A DNA stretch of 64,000 nt, taken from assembly GCA_037367405.1 (NCBI GenBank), contig JAZKJV010001876.1:1798001-1862000 (forward strand). Direction: 5' to 3'. Position 1 is the first letter of the stretch. The number at the start of each line of letters is the position of its first letter. Made by a program: the position numbers and the translations under genes. Below are positions 22,880 through 34,809 of the stretch, piece by piece. Under the pieces are notes generated by a model. That model was not told the DNA's origin and did not search any database. It was given only the letters and a program-made list of their open reading frames with translations. This DNA comes from Ottelia alismoides. Taxonomy: Eukaryota; Streptophyta; Magnoliopsida; Alismatales; Hydrocharitaceae.

Positions 22880-23262
22880 ATATCAAAGGAAAATACTCCA
22901 TGTAACATCCAACCTTAGCTACTCCATGCCATTTTTCGTCATTTTTTCTTATTTTTGGGAAAATACCACATGTAATGTCATTCCAATTTCATTAGAAACA
23001 GTGACTCAAATAGACTTCAAAAAAAACAGTGACTCATATACCCTCCATCCAGAACACGTAATTTTAACAGTCTTAGAATTGTTGTAATCGACCTAAACTA
23101 GATGGAGTGCATAGGAGTATCTATTTCTGACGAAATTGAAATGACATGTTAGAGGTATATAGTGATGAAAATACATTGTGGTATTTTTCAAAAAAAATAA
23201 AAAAATAGCGGAAATGAGCATGGAATGGCTAAGGTTGGTTCTCTATGGAGCAGCTTCCCTAT
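22880..23262. mobile_element. Foldback/MITE-type element with long inverted repeats
   Basis: The left arm contains CCAACCTTAGCTACTCCATG and AAAATACCACATGTAATG. The right arm, reverse-complemented, contains CCAACCTTAGCCATTCCATG and AAAATACCACAATGTAT, continuing to TTTCAATTTCGTCAGAAA (left: TTCCAATTTCATTAGAAA). The arms are about 110-120 bp. The centre (about 23036-23122) has CCCTCCATCCAG and, inverted, CACTCCATCTAG, like a Stowaway-type MITE inserted inside. No target duplication was fixed; the outer ends are approximate. Confidence 0.6.
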
Positions 23263-23367
23263 CCTCTTTTATTATTTTTCATTTAATATTGCAAACTGCA
23301 TATGATCCCTGATATTCCTCTGAATATCCGATTAGTTGCTTTAAATTGTATAACCGAATAAATAATA

Positions 23368-23372
23368 TATAC
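23368..23372. repeat. TSD of copia C, left
   Basis: TATAC, repeated at 28412-28416. Confidence 0.9.
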
Positions 23373-23531
23373 TGTACATATATGTTTCTTTACCATTGTT
23401 ATTTCCTGCTTCAGTACTATTTTCTAATTTCCTATACTTGTGAACTTCTTCTATAAGTGACCCATAGGCTGCTCTCCTATACAAGAGAGCCTAGTGTTCA
23501 TGGAATAAACAACTCTTTCTATTTTCCAACA
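23373..23531 (+). repeat. 5' LTR of copia C (159 bp)
   Basis: It starts TGTACATATATGTTTC and ends TTTTCCAACA. It is matched by 28252-28411. Confidence 0.92.
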
Positions 23532-23543
23532 TGGTATCAGAGC
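23532..23543 (+). other. Primer-binding site, tRNA-iMet type
   Basis: TGGTATCAGAGC follows the LTR directly. Confidence 0.92.
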
Positions 23544-24026
23544 GGTAGTCCTAGACCGGAGCTCCCGTGCCGAAACCCTAACCCTAACCCCTATCGCAAG
23601 CCCCTCTACGCGTCGTGTCACGCCGCCTCGGGTCTAAGGCCTCCAAGAGCCGCGCCCGGCCTCCACACGCCAAGCTCCGCCTCCCCGCGTCGTGTTGTGT
23701 CGCGCTCTGCCTCCCCTGCGCCTCAAGCCTAAGGCATCGTCATCGTGTCTTGTGCCTAGGCCACCGTTGTCGTGCCTTGTGCCCTGTGCCTAGGCCTCGG
23801 GCATCGCGCCCGGGCCACTGCAGCCTAGGTTATTTCCCTTGCCAAGAGCCGATACGTGTTGATTAGGTTTCTTTAACCTAGCTATCTAGGCCTCATCGTT
23901 GCCAAGGCTCTTGTCAACTCCTTTTCTTGATAGGTTTGGTTGCTTGAGTCTACACATGCAACCGAACCAGTGAATGTCAGTGTAGACAACTGTCTATCTA
24001 GTCTACAATCATAATCTTCTATTATC

Positions 24027-24800
24027 ATGATGTCAGAAAGCAAGGCTGATATTCCCTCCACGGGCGCCTTCAGAGGTCCTATGCCTATTGCAAAGATGGA
24101 TGGGTCAAACTATGAACGGTGGATATGCAGTTCATGAGTATGATGAGGTCTATTGGTAAGAAACACCGAGGAAGAGCCTGCTGAGAAAACTGGAGTTAAC
24201 GGCTCATGGGAGGCGGATGATATATACACCAAGGTCTGGCTATCAGGAACATTAGCAATTGAGATTGCTAATGATATTCTCCATCAGCCCACTGCCAAAG
24301 CAATGTGGGATATTCTTGCGGCTACCTATTCACAAGCAAAGAGCGTGACGAAAATTCTACAACTTCAGCATGATATCTTCACAATCAAGCAGAATGGACA
24401 GCCTCTCCACTCGCTATATTCATCTTTACGTGGAATGTTCGAGAAGCTCTATAGCTTCATCACTCTCACATCGACCCCTGAGCAGCAAAAGACCTACAAG
24501 AATGCCACCATGGTTGGTGTGTTCCTGGCAACGCTAGATCCTGAATATGAGGCAGCTCGTTCTCAGATCTTGGTTGACTTCACGATTCCTCCTATGGAGG
24601 AAGTTTTTCGCATACTTAGTCGGATCACTGTTCCATCGTCTACTGCATCTCAGACATCCTCCGCAATGGCAGCCTCCCAAGGTCAAGGAGGCCCTTCTCA
24701 GTTTCGTGGACAAGGACCTCGCGGTAGAGGAGGTTGAGTTCGTCAGCCCTGTATCTTTTGCCATCGTCCTGGATATACAGAGGATACATGCTACTCCAAG
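24027..24800 (+). pseudogene. copia gag remnant
   Basis: It begins with ATGATGTCAGAAAGCAAGG near 24027 and reads GPMPIAKMDGSNYE, then a frame change near 24125. The main open part is 24153-24737: AMWDILAATYSQA, LHSLYSSLRGMFEKLY, then an RGRGG end. The zinc-finger region (CIFCHRPGYTEDTCY, about 24750) lies past a stop at 24735. Same architecture as the gag of copia B. Confidence 0.85.
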
Positions 24801-27800
24801 CATGGATTCCCTGCCTCTGCTCGAGTAGCTGAGCAGATTGAGCCTCTTGCCGCCTCCTCTCTGGATCAACGTTTTGAGGATCTTGTAGCACGATTGAGGG
24901 GCATCATACCTTCTTCTGGTCCTGTAACATCTCCATCAACCCCTAGGAGTCAGTCAAATATAGTTGTTTCAGCCTCCTCCAGTAAGGAAAGTAGTACTTA
25001 TGTACTCACGAGCAATAGTAGACCTAATGCTATAGAATGGATTATGGACTCCGACGCTACACATCATTTGTATGGCGACAAGGGTCAACTCACAGCGTAC
25101 ATACAGGTTCCTCCAGGATGAACTATGATCATTAAAGATGGGACTCATTCCCCAATTACTGGACAGGGGAGATTAGTTTGACACCATCTATGCATCTGCA
25201 GAATGTGTTACATGTGGCTAATTTCTCTATGAATTTGTTATCCATTAGTCAGATTACAAAGGATTTACATTGTCATGCCATTTTTGACCCATCTTCTCTC
25301 ATTTTTCAGGACATCCTTACAGGCAAGATGATTGGGTGTGGTCGTGAGCAGGGCGGTCTGTATCGCCTAGTTCGAACTCCCTATGCTGGAATTTCCTCTC
25401 TATCCGATGGACCTATCTCCCCATTTACGTAGCACATGCGCTTTGGTCATCTCTCGCTCCAGAAACTATGTCATGTTCTGCCTCAGATCTCGCCTCACGC
25501 GTCCTTTCAATGCGAGGCATGTCAGTTGGGAAAGCATCACCGCTCTACCTTTCCCAATCATCAGAATTGGAGCTGTATCTCCATTTTTTAGTCGTTTCAT
25601 ATAGATATTTGGAGTCCCAGTCGTGTTCCTGATCACCAAGGACACAGGTTCTATCTAGTCGATGTTGATGATTTCTCTCGTCTGTCTTAGGTCTTTTTGT
25701 TAAAGAATAAATATGAAGCTGGAGATGCTATAAAAAATATCTTTACAGAGAAGTACAAAATGTCTTTTCTGTCTCAGTAAAAATTGTTAGAATTGATAAT
25801 GCATTGGAGTTTTGCACTCATTATCTCTCCAGTTATTTTTCAACAAAGGGAATTATTCATCAGACGCCTTGTACCTATACTTCACAACAAAATGGTATTG
25901 CGGAAAGGAAGCATCGCCATTTGCTTAATGTTACAAGGACACTTCTCATTCAGAGTCATGTTCCTCACTCCTTGTGGGGCAATGTTGTTCTAACAGCATG
26001 TTATCTTCTTAATCGCATGCCCTCGTCAGTCTTAGGTGAGAAAATTCCCTTCTCTCTTACCTTTCCTGAGAAGGAATTGTTCTCCCTCACTCCTCGAGTA
26101 TTTGGTTCAGTCGCATTCATCCACCAAGTGTCCCCAGGTATTGACAAGCTCTCTCCTAGAGCTGTCAAGTGTGTCTTTGTAGGGTACTCCAGAACACAGA
26201 AAGGATACAGGTGTTATGATCCAATGCGCGGGAAGTATTATGTTAGTATCAATGTCACCTTTTTGAGTCAGTGGTGTACTTTTCTCCTACAGGTGATCGG
26301 TTGGCGTCCTTATACTGATGATAATACATACATGCCATCACCACCACCTTTACCTCCCACCACCCCCTTCACCACCATCATCACCACTTCCTATGCTACC
26401 TCAACCTATTATAATGGTTCATGTTCCACCTTAGCCTCACCATTATATATGTTGGCCTGCTTCTGCTCATGGTCACCGCTCATCATCTAGCACGCATGAG
26501 GTATGTTCTAATAATATTATTTTTAATGGTGGGTCTAATGGCCTACTGACGCAGGATTCTTTACAAGAGGCAAATGTAGAGGCTGCAGATTTGGATCTAC
26601 CTACTGCACTTTGGAAGCTGAAGCGTAGTTGTGCATCATATCCTATTGCATCCATGGTATCCTTTGATCGCTTAACAGACGATTTCAAGAATTTTGTGGT
26701 TGCCTTATCAGCAGTGGATATTCCACGAAATTATAAAGATGCTTTGAATGACAGTCGATGGTGTTTGATCATGGAAGAAGAGATGGTTGCTCTTCAGTCG
26801 AGAGGCACTTGGAGCCTTGTCCCAGTCCCCACTGAAGTCTCTACAGTTAGCTGTAAATGGGTGTTTACAATTAAGCATAATACATATGGTACCATCGACA
26901 GATACAAGGCGCGCATGTTTGTACAGGGGTTTACCCAGACGTACGTGTGGATTATCTCGACACATTCTCACCAGTGGCTCGTCATTCCACCTTACGGATT
27001 CTTCTCTCTGTTGTTATCCGAGATTGACCATTATTTTAGATGGATGTCAAGAATGCATTTTTGTATGGTGATCTTCAGGAGGAAGTCTACACGCAACAGC
27101 CACCGGAATTTGTTGTTGAGGGGGAGTGTTCCAAGGTGTGTAGACTTCATAAGGCGATATATGGCCTTAAGTAGAGCCCTAGAGCTTGGTTCCAAATGCT
27201 TTCAGACTTGTTTGAGAAACAGGGGTACAAACACTCGAATGCGAATCATTCTCTTTTTATACAGAAGACATCCAGAGGTATGGTCGCTATTATGTTGTAT
27301 GTCGATGACATTCTTATTACAGGAGATGATGAACAAGGAATAAAAAAGGCGAAAGAACTTCTAGGTAGTGAATTTGTCACAAAGGATCTTGGAATTCTTA
27401 GATACTTTCGGGGACTGGAGTATGCCAAAAATCAACAAGGGCTTGTGATGACCCAAAGGAAATACATCACTGATTTGCTAAGCAACACTGGAATGCTTGG
27501 ATGTCAACTTGCTACCACACCCATGGATCCAAGCATGAAGCTATATGAGACTGATGAGGTGGATAGGAGGAGCTACATAGAGTTGGTAGGAAAGCTCCTT
27601 TATATTACCATCACTAGACCCGATATTTCCTTTGTTGTTAGTCGGGTAAGCCAATTTATGGAGCAACAACATCAAGTTCATATGAATGCTATACATATGA
27701 TACTTAGGTATCTTAAGTCATGTCCAGGTGCCGGTCTACTATTTAGAAAAAGCAAGGATATTACCATCTCAGCATGTGTATATGCAGATTATGCAGGGTG

Positions 27801-28215
27801 TCCCGAGGATAGGAAATCCACTACTAGGTTTGATGTATATGTTGGAGACTCACTTGTCTAACGGAGGAGCAAGAAGCAAACGACTGTAGCCAGATTTAGT
27901 GTTGAGTCTGAATATAGGGCTATGGCCCAAGCTAGTACAGAAATGGTGTGGGATAAAGATGTCATTACAGATCTATGTATAGAAGTTCCCATTCCTATGG
28001 AACTAGAATGTGACAATCATGTGGCTATATTTATTGCAAATAATCCAGCACTTCAAGAGCGCACCAAGCACGTCGACGTTGATTGTCACTATATACGAGA
28101 TATGATTCAGAAGGGCTTCATTTCTACATCTCATGTCAGCTCAAAGAATCAGACTGCAGATATCTTCACAAGGCCTTACTCAGAGGACCTTTTCAGAAGT
28201 GTTCGTCCAAGCTGA
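24800..28215 (+). pseudogene. copia pol remnant: protease, integrase, RT, RNase H
   Basis: Protease: WIMDSDATHHLYGD near 25040, where the usual D-S-G reads D-S-D. Integrase core: ALEFCTHYLSSYFSTKGIIH (about 25800), NGIAERKHRHLL (about 25892), then LWGNVVLTACYLLNRMPSS. RT: ALQSRGTWSLVPVP (about 26790), then the active site LYVDDILITGDD (about 27295), intact. RNase H: SACVYADYAGCPEDRKST (about 27770), then TEMVWDKDVITDL. The open pieces at 25804-26490 and 27196-27861 are separated by stops and frame changes. Confidence 0.9.
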
Positions 28216-28251
28216 ACATGATCGACATCTATACTCCATCTTGAGGGGGAG

Positions 28252-28411
28252 TGTAGAGATATGTTTCTTTAACATTGTTATTTCCTGCTTCAGTACTATT
28301 TTCTAATTTCATGTACTTGTGAACTTCTTATGTAATTTACCCATAGGCTACTCTCCTATGTAAGAGAGCCTAAGATTCATGGAATAAACAACTCTTTCTA
28401 TTTTCCCAACA
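28252..28411 (+). repeat. 3' LTR of copia C (160 bp)
   Basis: It starts TGTAGAGATATGTTTC after the PPT TTGAGGGGGAG and ends TTTTCCCAACA. Confidence 0.92.
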
Positions 28412-28416
28412 TATAC
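28412..28416. repeat. TSD of copia C, right
   Basis: TATAC, identical to 23368-23372. Confidence 0.9.
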
Positions 28417-28605
28417 TACATATGCACGTGTCTGAGCCTTAAGAAAAAAATATGTTTGGCATCAACTCAAAGGTCCCCGAGACTCAATTCATTTGGATTA
28501 CACACAACCGAATACAAAAGACAAACCACCCTACACTTTCACAATAACCAACAATACCAGACAAAAATAAATTCCTATCTCTTAAAAATAACCAAAAATA
28601 TGACA

Positions 28606-28610
28606 TGTGC
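28606..28610. repeat. TSD of the chromovirus, left
   Basis: TGTGC, repeated at 35925-35929. Confidence 0.9.
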
Positions 28611-29700
28611 TGATGCAGCATGATAACAACTTTTGTGAACATTTATTTTGTTTATTTTATTTATCATTTGTTTTGTTTATTTTATTTTATTCCCATGTAA
28701 AAGGCTCATTATAAAAGGCCTTTTTATCCTTTTCTTTTGATTTCTTATTTCCCTAATTTTAGGGATTTGTTGCTTATTTTGAGGGGGAATAGCCTCTATA
28801 AAGGGTCCCCTTTGTATTAGGGTTAAAAAAGTTGAAATTGAGTTATTGTTTTCCTATCCCTAATTCTCCCCTCTCTCTCTCTCTAGGCCCGCGCCTCTCT
28901 CTCTCCACGAATCCTTCCCCTCCCGTAACCCTAACCCATCCCATCCCGCCGCCTCCTGTCCCTCTCCCCCCTCCCCTCCCCCCCCCCCCCGGATTCTCCC
29001 CCCTTCCTCACGGTTTCCCCACCTCGCCGCACTCCCGCCTTTCCGTTCCAGCACTCTGTGTCCCTGCGCGCGAGCCCATACGATCTTCGCCGCCCTGCGA
29101 CTGCGGCCCTGCCTTCCCCCGCCTCCCAGCGCCGCCCGTGACTCTGGAGCCTCCCGCCAGCCCCCACTCCCTCATCACGTGCACCAGCCCACTCCCCTAC
29201 TTCCCGCAACCCCAGCGATGTCGGCGACCCCGTATCGGCCTGACGTCGTCCTGTCGCCGCAGGCAATCCGACTGCAGCCGTTGGCCACCTCCCCGTCTGT
29301 GACCACGTATCCACAAGCACCAACGAGCCTATCGCACTACCGCGGTCGACGGTCAGATCTGAAGCGAGCACGTTCTCTCTTGTCGGTTGTGGTATGACTG
29401 CCTGTTTATCATATTTTACTGCAATAATATTAGTTTGTGGATTGTGGTATTGCTGATTTGGTTTGGTGAATCGTTGAGACCCTAATCGTTGCAATATTGT
29501 GATAATTTTTCTAAGAACTTTTAACTCATCAGTTTGCCATGAATTTGTGGAGTATCTTATGCTAGTACTTGCATAACGGTTATCATTTGTTGCTGATTTT
29601 TGTTGCACATCGCATGCCATGACATTTGTTTTCGTCATCGAGTCCACTTTTGTCATTTGTTAGAATTGCCATTACATCACCTACTAAGTAGGTTGCATCA
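28611..29700 (+). repeat. 5' LTR of the chromovirus (1090 bp)
   Basis: It starts TGATGCAGCATGATAAC and ends TAGGTTGCATCA. It holds an AT-rich U3, TATA-like motifs, a CT-repeat and a C-rich stretch around 28860-29000, then an AT-richer end. Confidence 0.92.
28794..28803 (+). promoter_or_regulatory. Candidate LTR TATA box
   Basis: CTCTATAAAGGG lies about 185 bp into the LTR, with the same motif in the 3' LTR near 34996. A second TATA-like motif, CATTATAAAAGGCC, lies near 28708. Confidence 0.5.
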
Positions 29701-29703
29701 ATT

Positions 29704-29715
29704 TGGTATCAGAGC
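29704..29715 (+). other. Primer-binding site, tRNA-iMet type
   Basis: TGGTATCAGAGC, three bases after the LTR. Confidence 0.92.
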
Positions 29716-29844
29716 ATCACGATCTTGCACCTCACTTGCATTTCATTTATTCATTGCATATATATAAAAAAACCACCACAAGAAAAACCTAAAAAAATCA
29801 TATTGCACTTGTTGAGTCCCTAGACCCGTGAGAACCGGACCTCT

Positions 29845-31685
29845 ATGGCTCGACGTCCTGATCCCATGGCGCGGTTGGAAGCCATGATAGCAAACTTGGG
29901 TGAGGAAATCCGACGCACTAACACTCGTCTAGAAAACATAGAGAGGACGGTAGCCAATAACACTCAACAGTTGGAGGTCTTGAATTTTGACAGAATGGAT
30001 AGGGAGTACAGAAGGGAACACGGTAGAAGGGACACTAGCCGCTCTTCCACTTCAAGTGGGCGACATCATAACCCTCGTAATCCCCGACATCATGAACATG
30101 ACCCAATTGTCTTTGATCCTAGCTCTGAAAGCGATGTTAGCGATGAACCATCCCTACACCTGGAGTCGCCGCCACCCTCAGGTGACGAGGAGGGTGAGAA
30201 TCGAATACCTCGTAGACGTCGACCTGAAGAACAAAATAGAAGGAGAGAGCCTGAGTTGCGTGGTCGACCACACAATCAAAATCAAGATCCTAATTGGGAC
30301 CGGGGAATAAGGATTGACGTGTCTGACTTTGATGGACGACGCGAACCAGACGTCTTTCTTGACTGGATGGATCAGTTGGAACATTTCTTTATTTGGAAGG
30401 AACTGCCGAGTGAGCGGAGAGTACAGTTTACCACGTTAAAGCTGAAAGAATTTGCCTTACTTTGGTGGAAACATCTCCAGGAAGAACGCCATCGCCAGGG
30501 AAAAGAACACATTCGTTCTTGGACAAGGATGCAACAGAAACTTCGGGATAAGTTTCTTCCGGAAGAGTATCGACAGAACTTGTACAATCGCCTACAAAAC
30601 CTCCGTCAAGGAACACGCACTGTTCGGGAATACACTGAAGAGTTCCAAGTTCTGATAGCTCGGAACAACTTAAAGAAAGCGATTCTCAACTAGTGGCCCG
30701 ATACACACATGGATTACGAACCAACATCCAAGATGAATTGTACATGTGTGACTGTAGAACAGTAAACGCTGCCCATGATAGAGCTGAAAGGGCTGAAGAG
30801 AAGTTATCCAGGAACCTAACACGACGCACGACGATCACAACTGCCTCTGCTGCCACACCCTCTGCGCCAACCATCTCTACCGGACAAACTAGGGTGGGCA
30901 CACAGTCAAGCATCAAATCAGGGAACCCTATATCCCGCACTGCTACTGGAAGCACAAGTTCACACCCCCGACCAGCTCATGTTGGGTCAGGAATTCTCGG
31001 GGCTCGTCCTGCAGTAGGACCCGATACTTGCTTCAGATGCCTTCAGAAAGGGCACCGTGCAGCAGAATGCCCAAACCCTAAAGCTAGACCCGACCATTTA
31101 TGCACCATCGACGACCCCGAATACCCCGACCCTGACCAGCAGGAATCCCCTGAAGAGGATCCGACTGCGTTGATTGCTGACGCCATGGGAGTCGATGACC
31201 ATGAACCTCTAGGAGTGGATGGAGACTACTCCGGTCCGTTCCTGGTAATTGAACACGAAAACTTTGTCGCTCCTGACAGCGCACCCACAAACATTCTGCT
31301 CACCCCCGCTGTCCACGATGCTGATAGCTGGCTGCGACGCAGCATCTTCCGAACCACCTGCACCTCAGGAGGAGGACGATGTTCGCTGATCATTGATGGA
31401 GGAAGCATTGAGAACTTCGTCTCACAAGAAATGGTCGATAAGTTGGGTCTGCCAACTCAAGCCCTCGAGAAACCGTACAGTGTGGCATGGTTTCGTGGTG
31501 GTACCCAACTCCCGATCCACCGTCAAAGCCTCGTTAACTTCTCCATTGATCCTTCATATAAGGACGAGGTGTGGTGCCATGTAGCCCCTATGGATGTCTG
31601 TCACATACTTCTAGGGAGACCGTGGCAATTCAATCGAGACACTGAACACCGAGGAAAACTGAACACTTTATCTTTCTCATAGACA
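29845..31685 (+). pseudogene. Chromovirus gag and protease, frameshifted
   Basis: The ATG at 29845 opens a 282-codon gag frame with a coiled-coil-like start (ANLGEEIRRTNTRLENIE), an arginine-rich middle and the retrotransposon gag core (FALLWWKHLQEERHRQ, about 30450). A 1-base shift just before the stop at 30690 breaks it; a second frame resumes at 30693 with YTHGLRTNIQDEL. That frame holds the zinc knuckle CFRCLQKGHRAAEC (31029-31070) and the protease triad in LIIDGGSIENF (about 31387). It ends at 31682 through another shift. Gag would package the RNA; protease would cut the polyprotein. Confidence 0.9.
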
Positions 31686-34600
31686 AAGTTCGTGTAACCC
31701 TCAGACCACAACGGGAAGCCCTTAGCCCTCGCCAAGTGGCTACACTTCGAGCTGCGACCGCCCAAATTGGTAATAAAACCACACCGTCAAAGACTGTGAC
31801 CACGGGCTCCGTATTGTTGATGGAAGCCCAAACATTCCAACGTGAAATTCAGGAGAGCTCCACCATCTATGCATTAATGGGACGTGAAGTGGACAACCAA
31901 GAGACAACTCCACCTGAAGTCCCGCCTGAGATAAAGTCCATCATCCAAGAGTTCGCTGACATCATGCCTGAAGAGTTGCCTGAAGGACTACCCCCGTTGC
32001 GAGACATTCAACATCACATTGATCTAGTCCCTGGAGCCAGCCTACCCCACTTACCCCATTACCGAATGAGCCCAAGTGAGCATGAAGAGATGAACCGGCA
32101 GGTTACTGATCTGCTGCGACGTGGGTATGTTCGAGAGAGTATGAGTCCCGTGGCGGTTCCTGCTCTGCTTACCCCGAAGAAAGATGGCACATGGAGAATG
32201 TGCGTGGACAGTCGTGCTATCAACAAGATAACGATCAAATATCGTTTTCCCATTCCACACCTTGATGATATGCTTGATATGTTATCAGGTGCCAAACTGT
32301 TCTCCAAAATGGATCTCCGCAGCGGCTACCATCAGATTCGCCTCCGACCTGGAGACGAGAGTGGAAGACTGCTTTTAAAACCAAAGAGGGCCTGTATGAA
32401 TGGACGGTCATGCCCGTCGGCTTGTCTAATGCCCCAAGCACCTTCATGCGAACCATGAATCATGTATTGCGACCCTTCATTGGCAAGTTTGTGGTTGTGT
32501 ATTTCGATGATATCCTGATCTACAGCTTGACTAAAGAAGATCATTTGTCTCATCTTCGACAAGTCCTGGAAACCCTGAGAGCCCAAAAACTGTATGTTCA
32601 CCTTAAGAAATGCTCCTTCATGTCTGACACAGTCCTCTTCCTGGGGTACATTGTCACCGCCGATGGACTTAAGGTTGATCCCTCCAAAATCCAGGCCATT
32701 CAGAACTGGCCCGTACCCAAAACCCTCATTGAAATTCGCAGCTTTCTGGGGTTAGCTTCTTTCTACCGACGTTTCATTCGGAACTTTAGCACTTGTGCAG
32801 CACCGTTGGTAGATTGCACGCGTAAAGGCGCACCCGCTTGGACGCTTGAAGCAGAAACGATCTTTCAAAATCTAAAGCATCAATTGACACATGCTCCTGT
32901 TTTGGCACTCCCTAACTTCACCAAGGTTTTTGTTGTCGATTGCGACGCCTCACATGTCGGGATTGGTGCCGTCCTGAGCCAAGAAGAACGACCTGTAGCA
33001 TTCTACAGTGAGAAATTGAACGAAGCTCGATCACGGTACTCCACTTATGACGTCGAATTCTATGCCGTGGTGCAAGCCCTCAAGCATTGGAGACATTACC
33101 TGATCCAACGAGAATTCGTCCTTAACTCTGATCATGAAGCCCTAAGGTATCTAAACTCTCAGAAGACCCTTAACAAACGTCATGCTAAATGGGTTAGTTT
33201 CCTCCAGGAATACACCTTCCATCTCAAGCACAAAGCCGGAACCCTGAACCGTGTGGCCGACGCGTTGAGCCGGCGAGCACATGCCCTGACCACAATGACC
33301 GTCAGCACAACAGGATTTGACACTCTCAAGGACCTCTACCCCACTGATCCTGACTTCGGTCAAGTTCATACCGAATGTGTTGGTACTGGGCAGGACCCAA
33401 CAGCCACTTTTGTTCTTCATGAGAGTTTCCTATTCAAGGGCCACCAACTATGCATCCCTGCCACGTCCCTTCGTGAGAACTTAATTTCAGAACTACACAA
33501 CGGAGGTTTAGCTGGACACTTTGGAAGGGACAAAACCTTAACTCTTCTCCAAGAACGCTTTTATTGGCCGCAGTTGTGAAAGGATGTGACAAAATTCGTA
33601 CAGAAATGTCAAACATGTCAAAGATTCAAAGGCCACCGGCAGAACACTGGACTGTATACACCCCTGCCAATTCCTCTGCGACCCTGGGAAGATATCACCA
33701 TGGATTTTGTGCTAGGCTTACCTCTTACTGTGCGGAAAGTTGACTCTGTTTTTGTGGTTGTGGATAGGTTTTCAAAAATGGCACACTTCATTGCATGTAG
33801 AAAAACCTCAGATGCATCTCATGTCGCTGATTTGTTTTTTCGTGATGTCGTCCGTTTGCATGGTGTCCCTCGTTCTTTTACTTCGGACCGTGATACCCAA
33901 TTTTTGAGTCACTTTTGGTGCACGCTTTGGTCCCGTCTTGGTACTCGTTTACAATATAGCATCGCTTATCATCCACAAACAGATGGGCAAACCGAAGTAG
34001 TTAACAGATCATTAGGAAATTTATTACGATGTCTTGCAGGGGACTCTCCGTCCAAATGGGATCTAATTCTTCCCCAAGCTGAATTCGCGTATAACAGTTT
34101 CACTAATAGGTCCACCGGAAAATCCCCTTTTGAGAGTGTGTACGGCTTTCCACTTACCCAATTTTTAGACCTAAAGCCCACAACCATGCAAGGGAGAAGT
34201 AGTGCAGCTGCTGAGGATCTGGTCGAACACCTAACCCATACCCATGCTGAAATCCGAGCCAAACTCCAAACCATGACCCAAAAATACCAAACCCAAGCCA
34301 ACCTACACCGAAGAGAGAGTGAGTTCAGAGTTGGAGAATTACTGATGGTCCACCTTAAAAAAGAGAGGTTTCCTTTGAGAGTCCACCAAAAATTGAGTGA
34401 ACGAAAGATTGGTCCATTCTGAGTCCTCAAAAGGATTGGGCCCAATGCTTACCTACTTGATCTGCCGCCAGACGTCCAAACTTCGCCAGTCTTTAATGTA
34501 TCAGATCTCTTCCTATATCATGGAGATGAACAGACAGATGCCACCGCACCAGAGGTTCCTGATGATGATACGCGCCAACCGCCAGCCTCAACCGATGCTG

Positions 34601-34809
34601 ATCAGATTGAAGATATTGCAGACATCCGAGATATGACGACTAGACGTGGTCTCTTCCGACGATATCTAGTCAAATGGAAGGGACGACCTTTTACCGATTG
34701 CACCTGGATTGACGAGGATGAACTCCAACAACTCCGCCCCGATACACTTCAGAATTTCCACGATGCCATCTCGACGGAGCGAGATTTTTTTTCAGCAAGG
34801 GGGAGTTGA
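31686..34809 (+). pseudogene. Chromovirus pol: RT, RNase H, integrase, chromodomain
   Basis: RT begins near 32080 ([20 protein letters not shown]) and shifts frame near 32365. It continues with [11 protein letters not shown] (about 32492-32525), which keeps the active-site DD. RNase H starts at [16 protein letters not shown] (about 32930). The integrase zinc region H-H-C-C spans about 33495-33620, with a stop at 33577-33579 inside it. The core shows TMDFVLGLP, FTSDRDTQF and HPQTDGQTE. A second stop lies at 34420-34422. The chromodomain-like RRYLVKWKGRPFTDCTWI follows (about 34655-34710). The final TGA (34807-34809) is the first three bases of the 3' LTR. Confidence 0.92.
34793..34806 (+). other. 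Polypurine tract of the chromovirus
   Basis: AGCAAGGGGGAGT borders the 3' LTR and is also the last coding sequence of pol. Confidence 0.85.

Larger units (their letters stand above)
23373..28411 (+). mobile_element. Ty1/copia retrotransposon, complete, decayed (copia C)
   Basis: 5' LTR, iMet PBS, gag, protease, integrase, RT, RNase H, PPT and 3' LTR are all present, flanked by TATAC. The two LTRs differ at about 15 of 159 positions, mostly transitions, so it is an old insertion. It is closely related to copia A and B. Confidence 0.94.

Noticed and set aside
29704..29715. PBS motifs as tRNA genes
   Set aside because: Only the 12-18 bases complementary to the tRNA 3' end are present; there is no cloverleaf.
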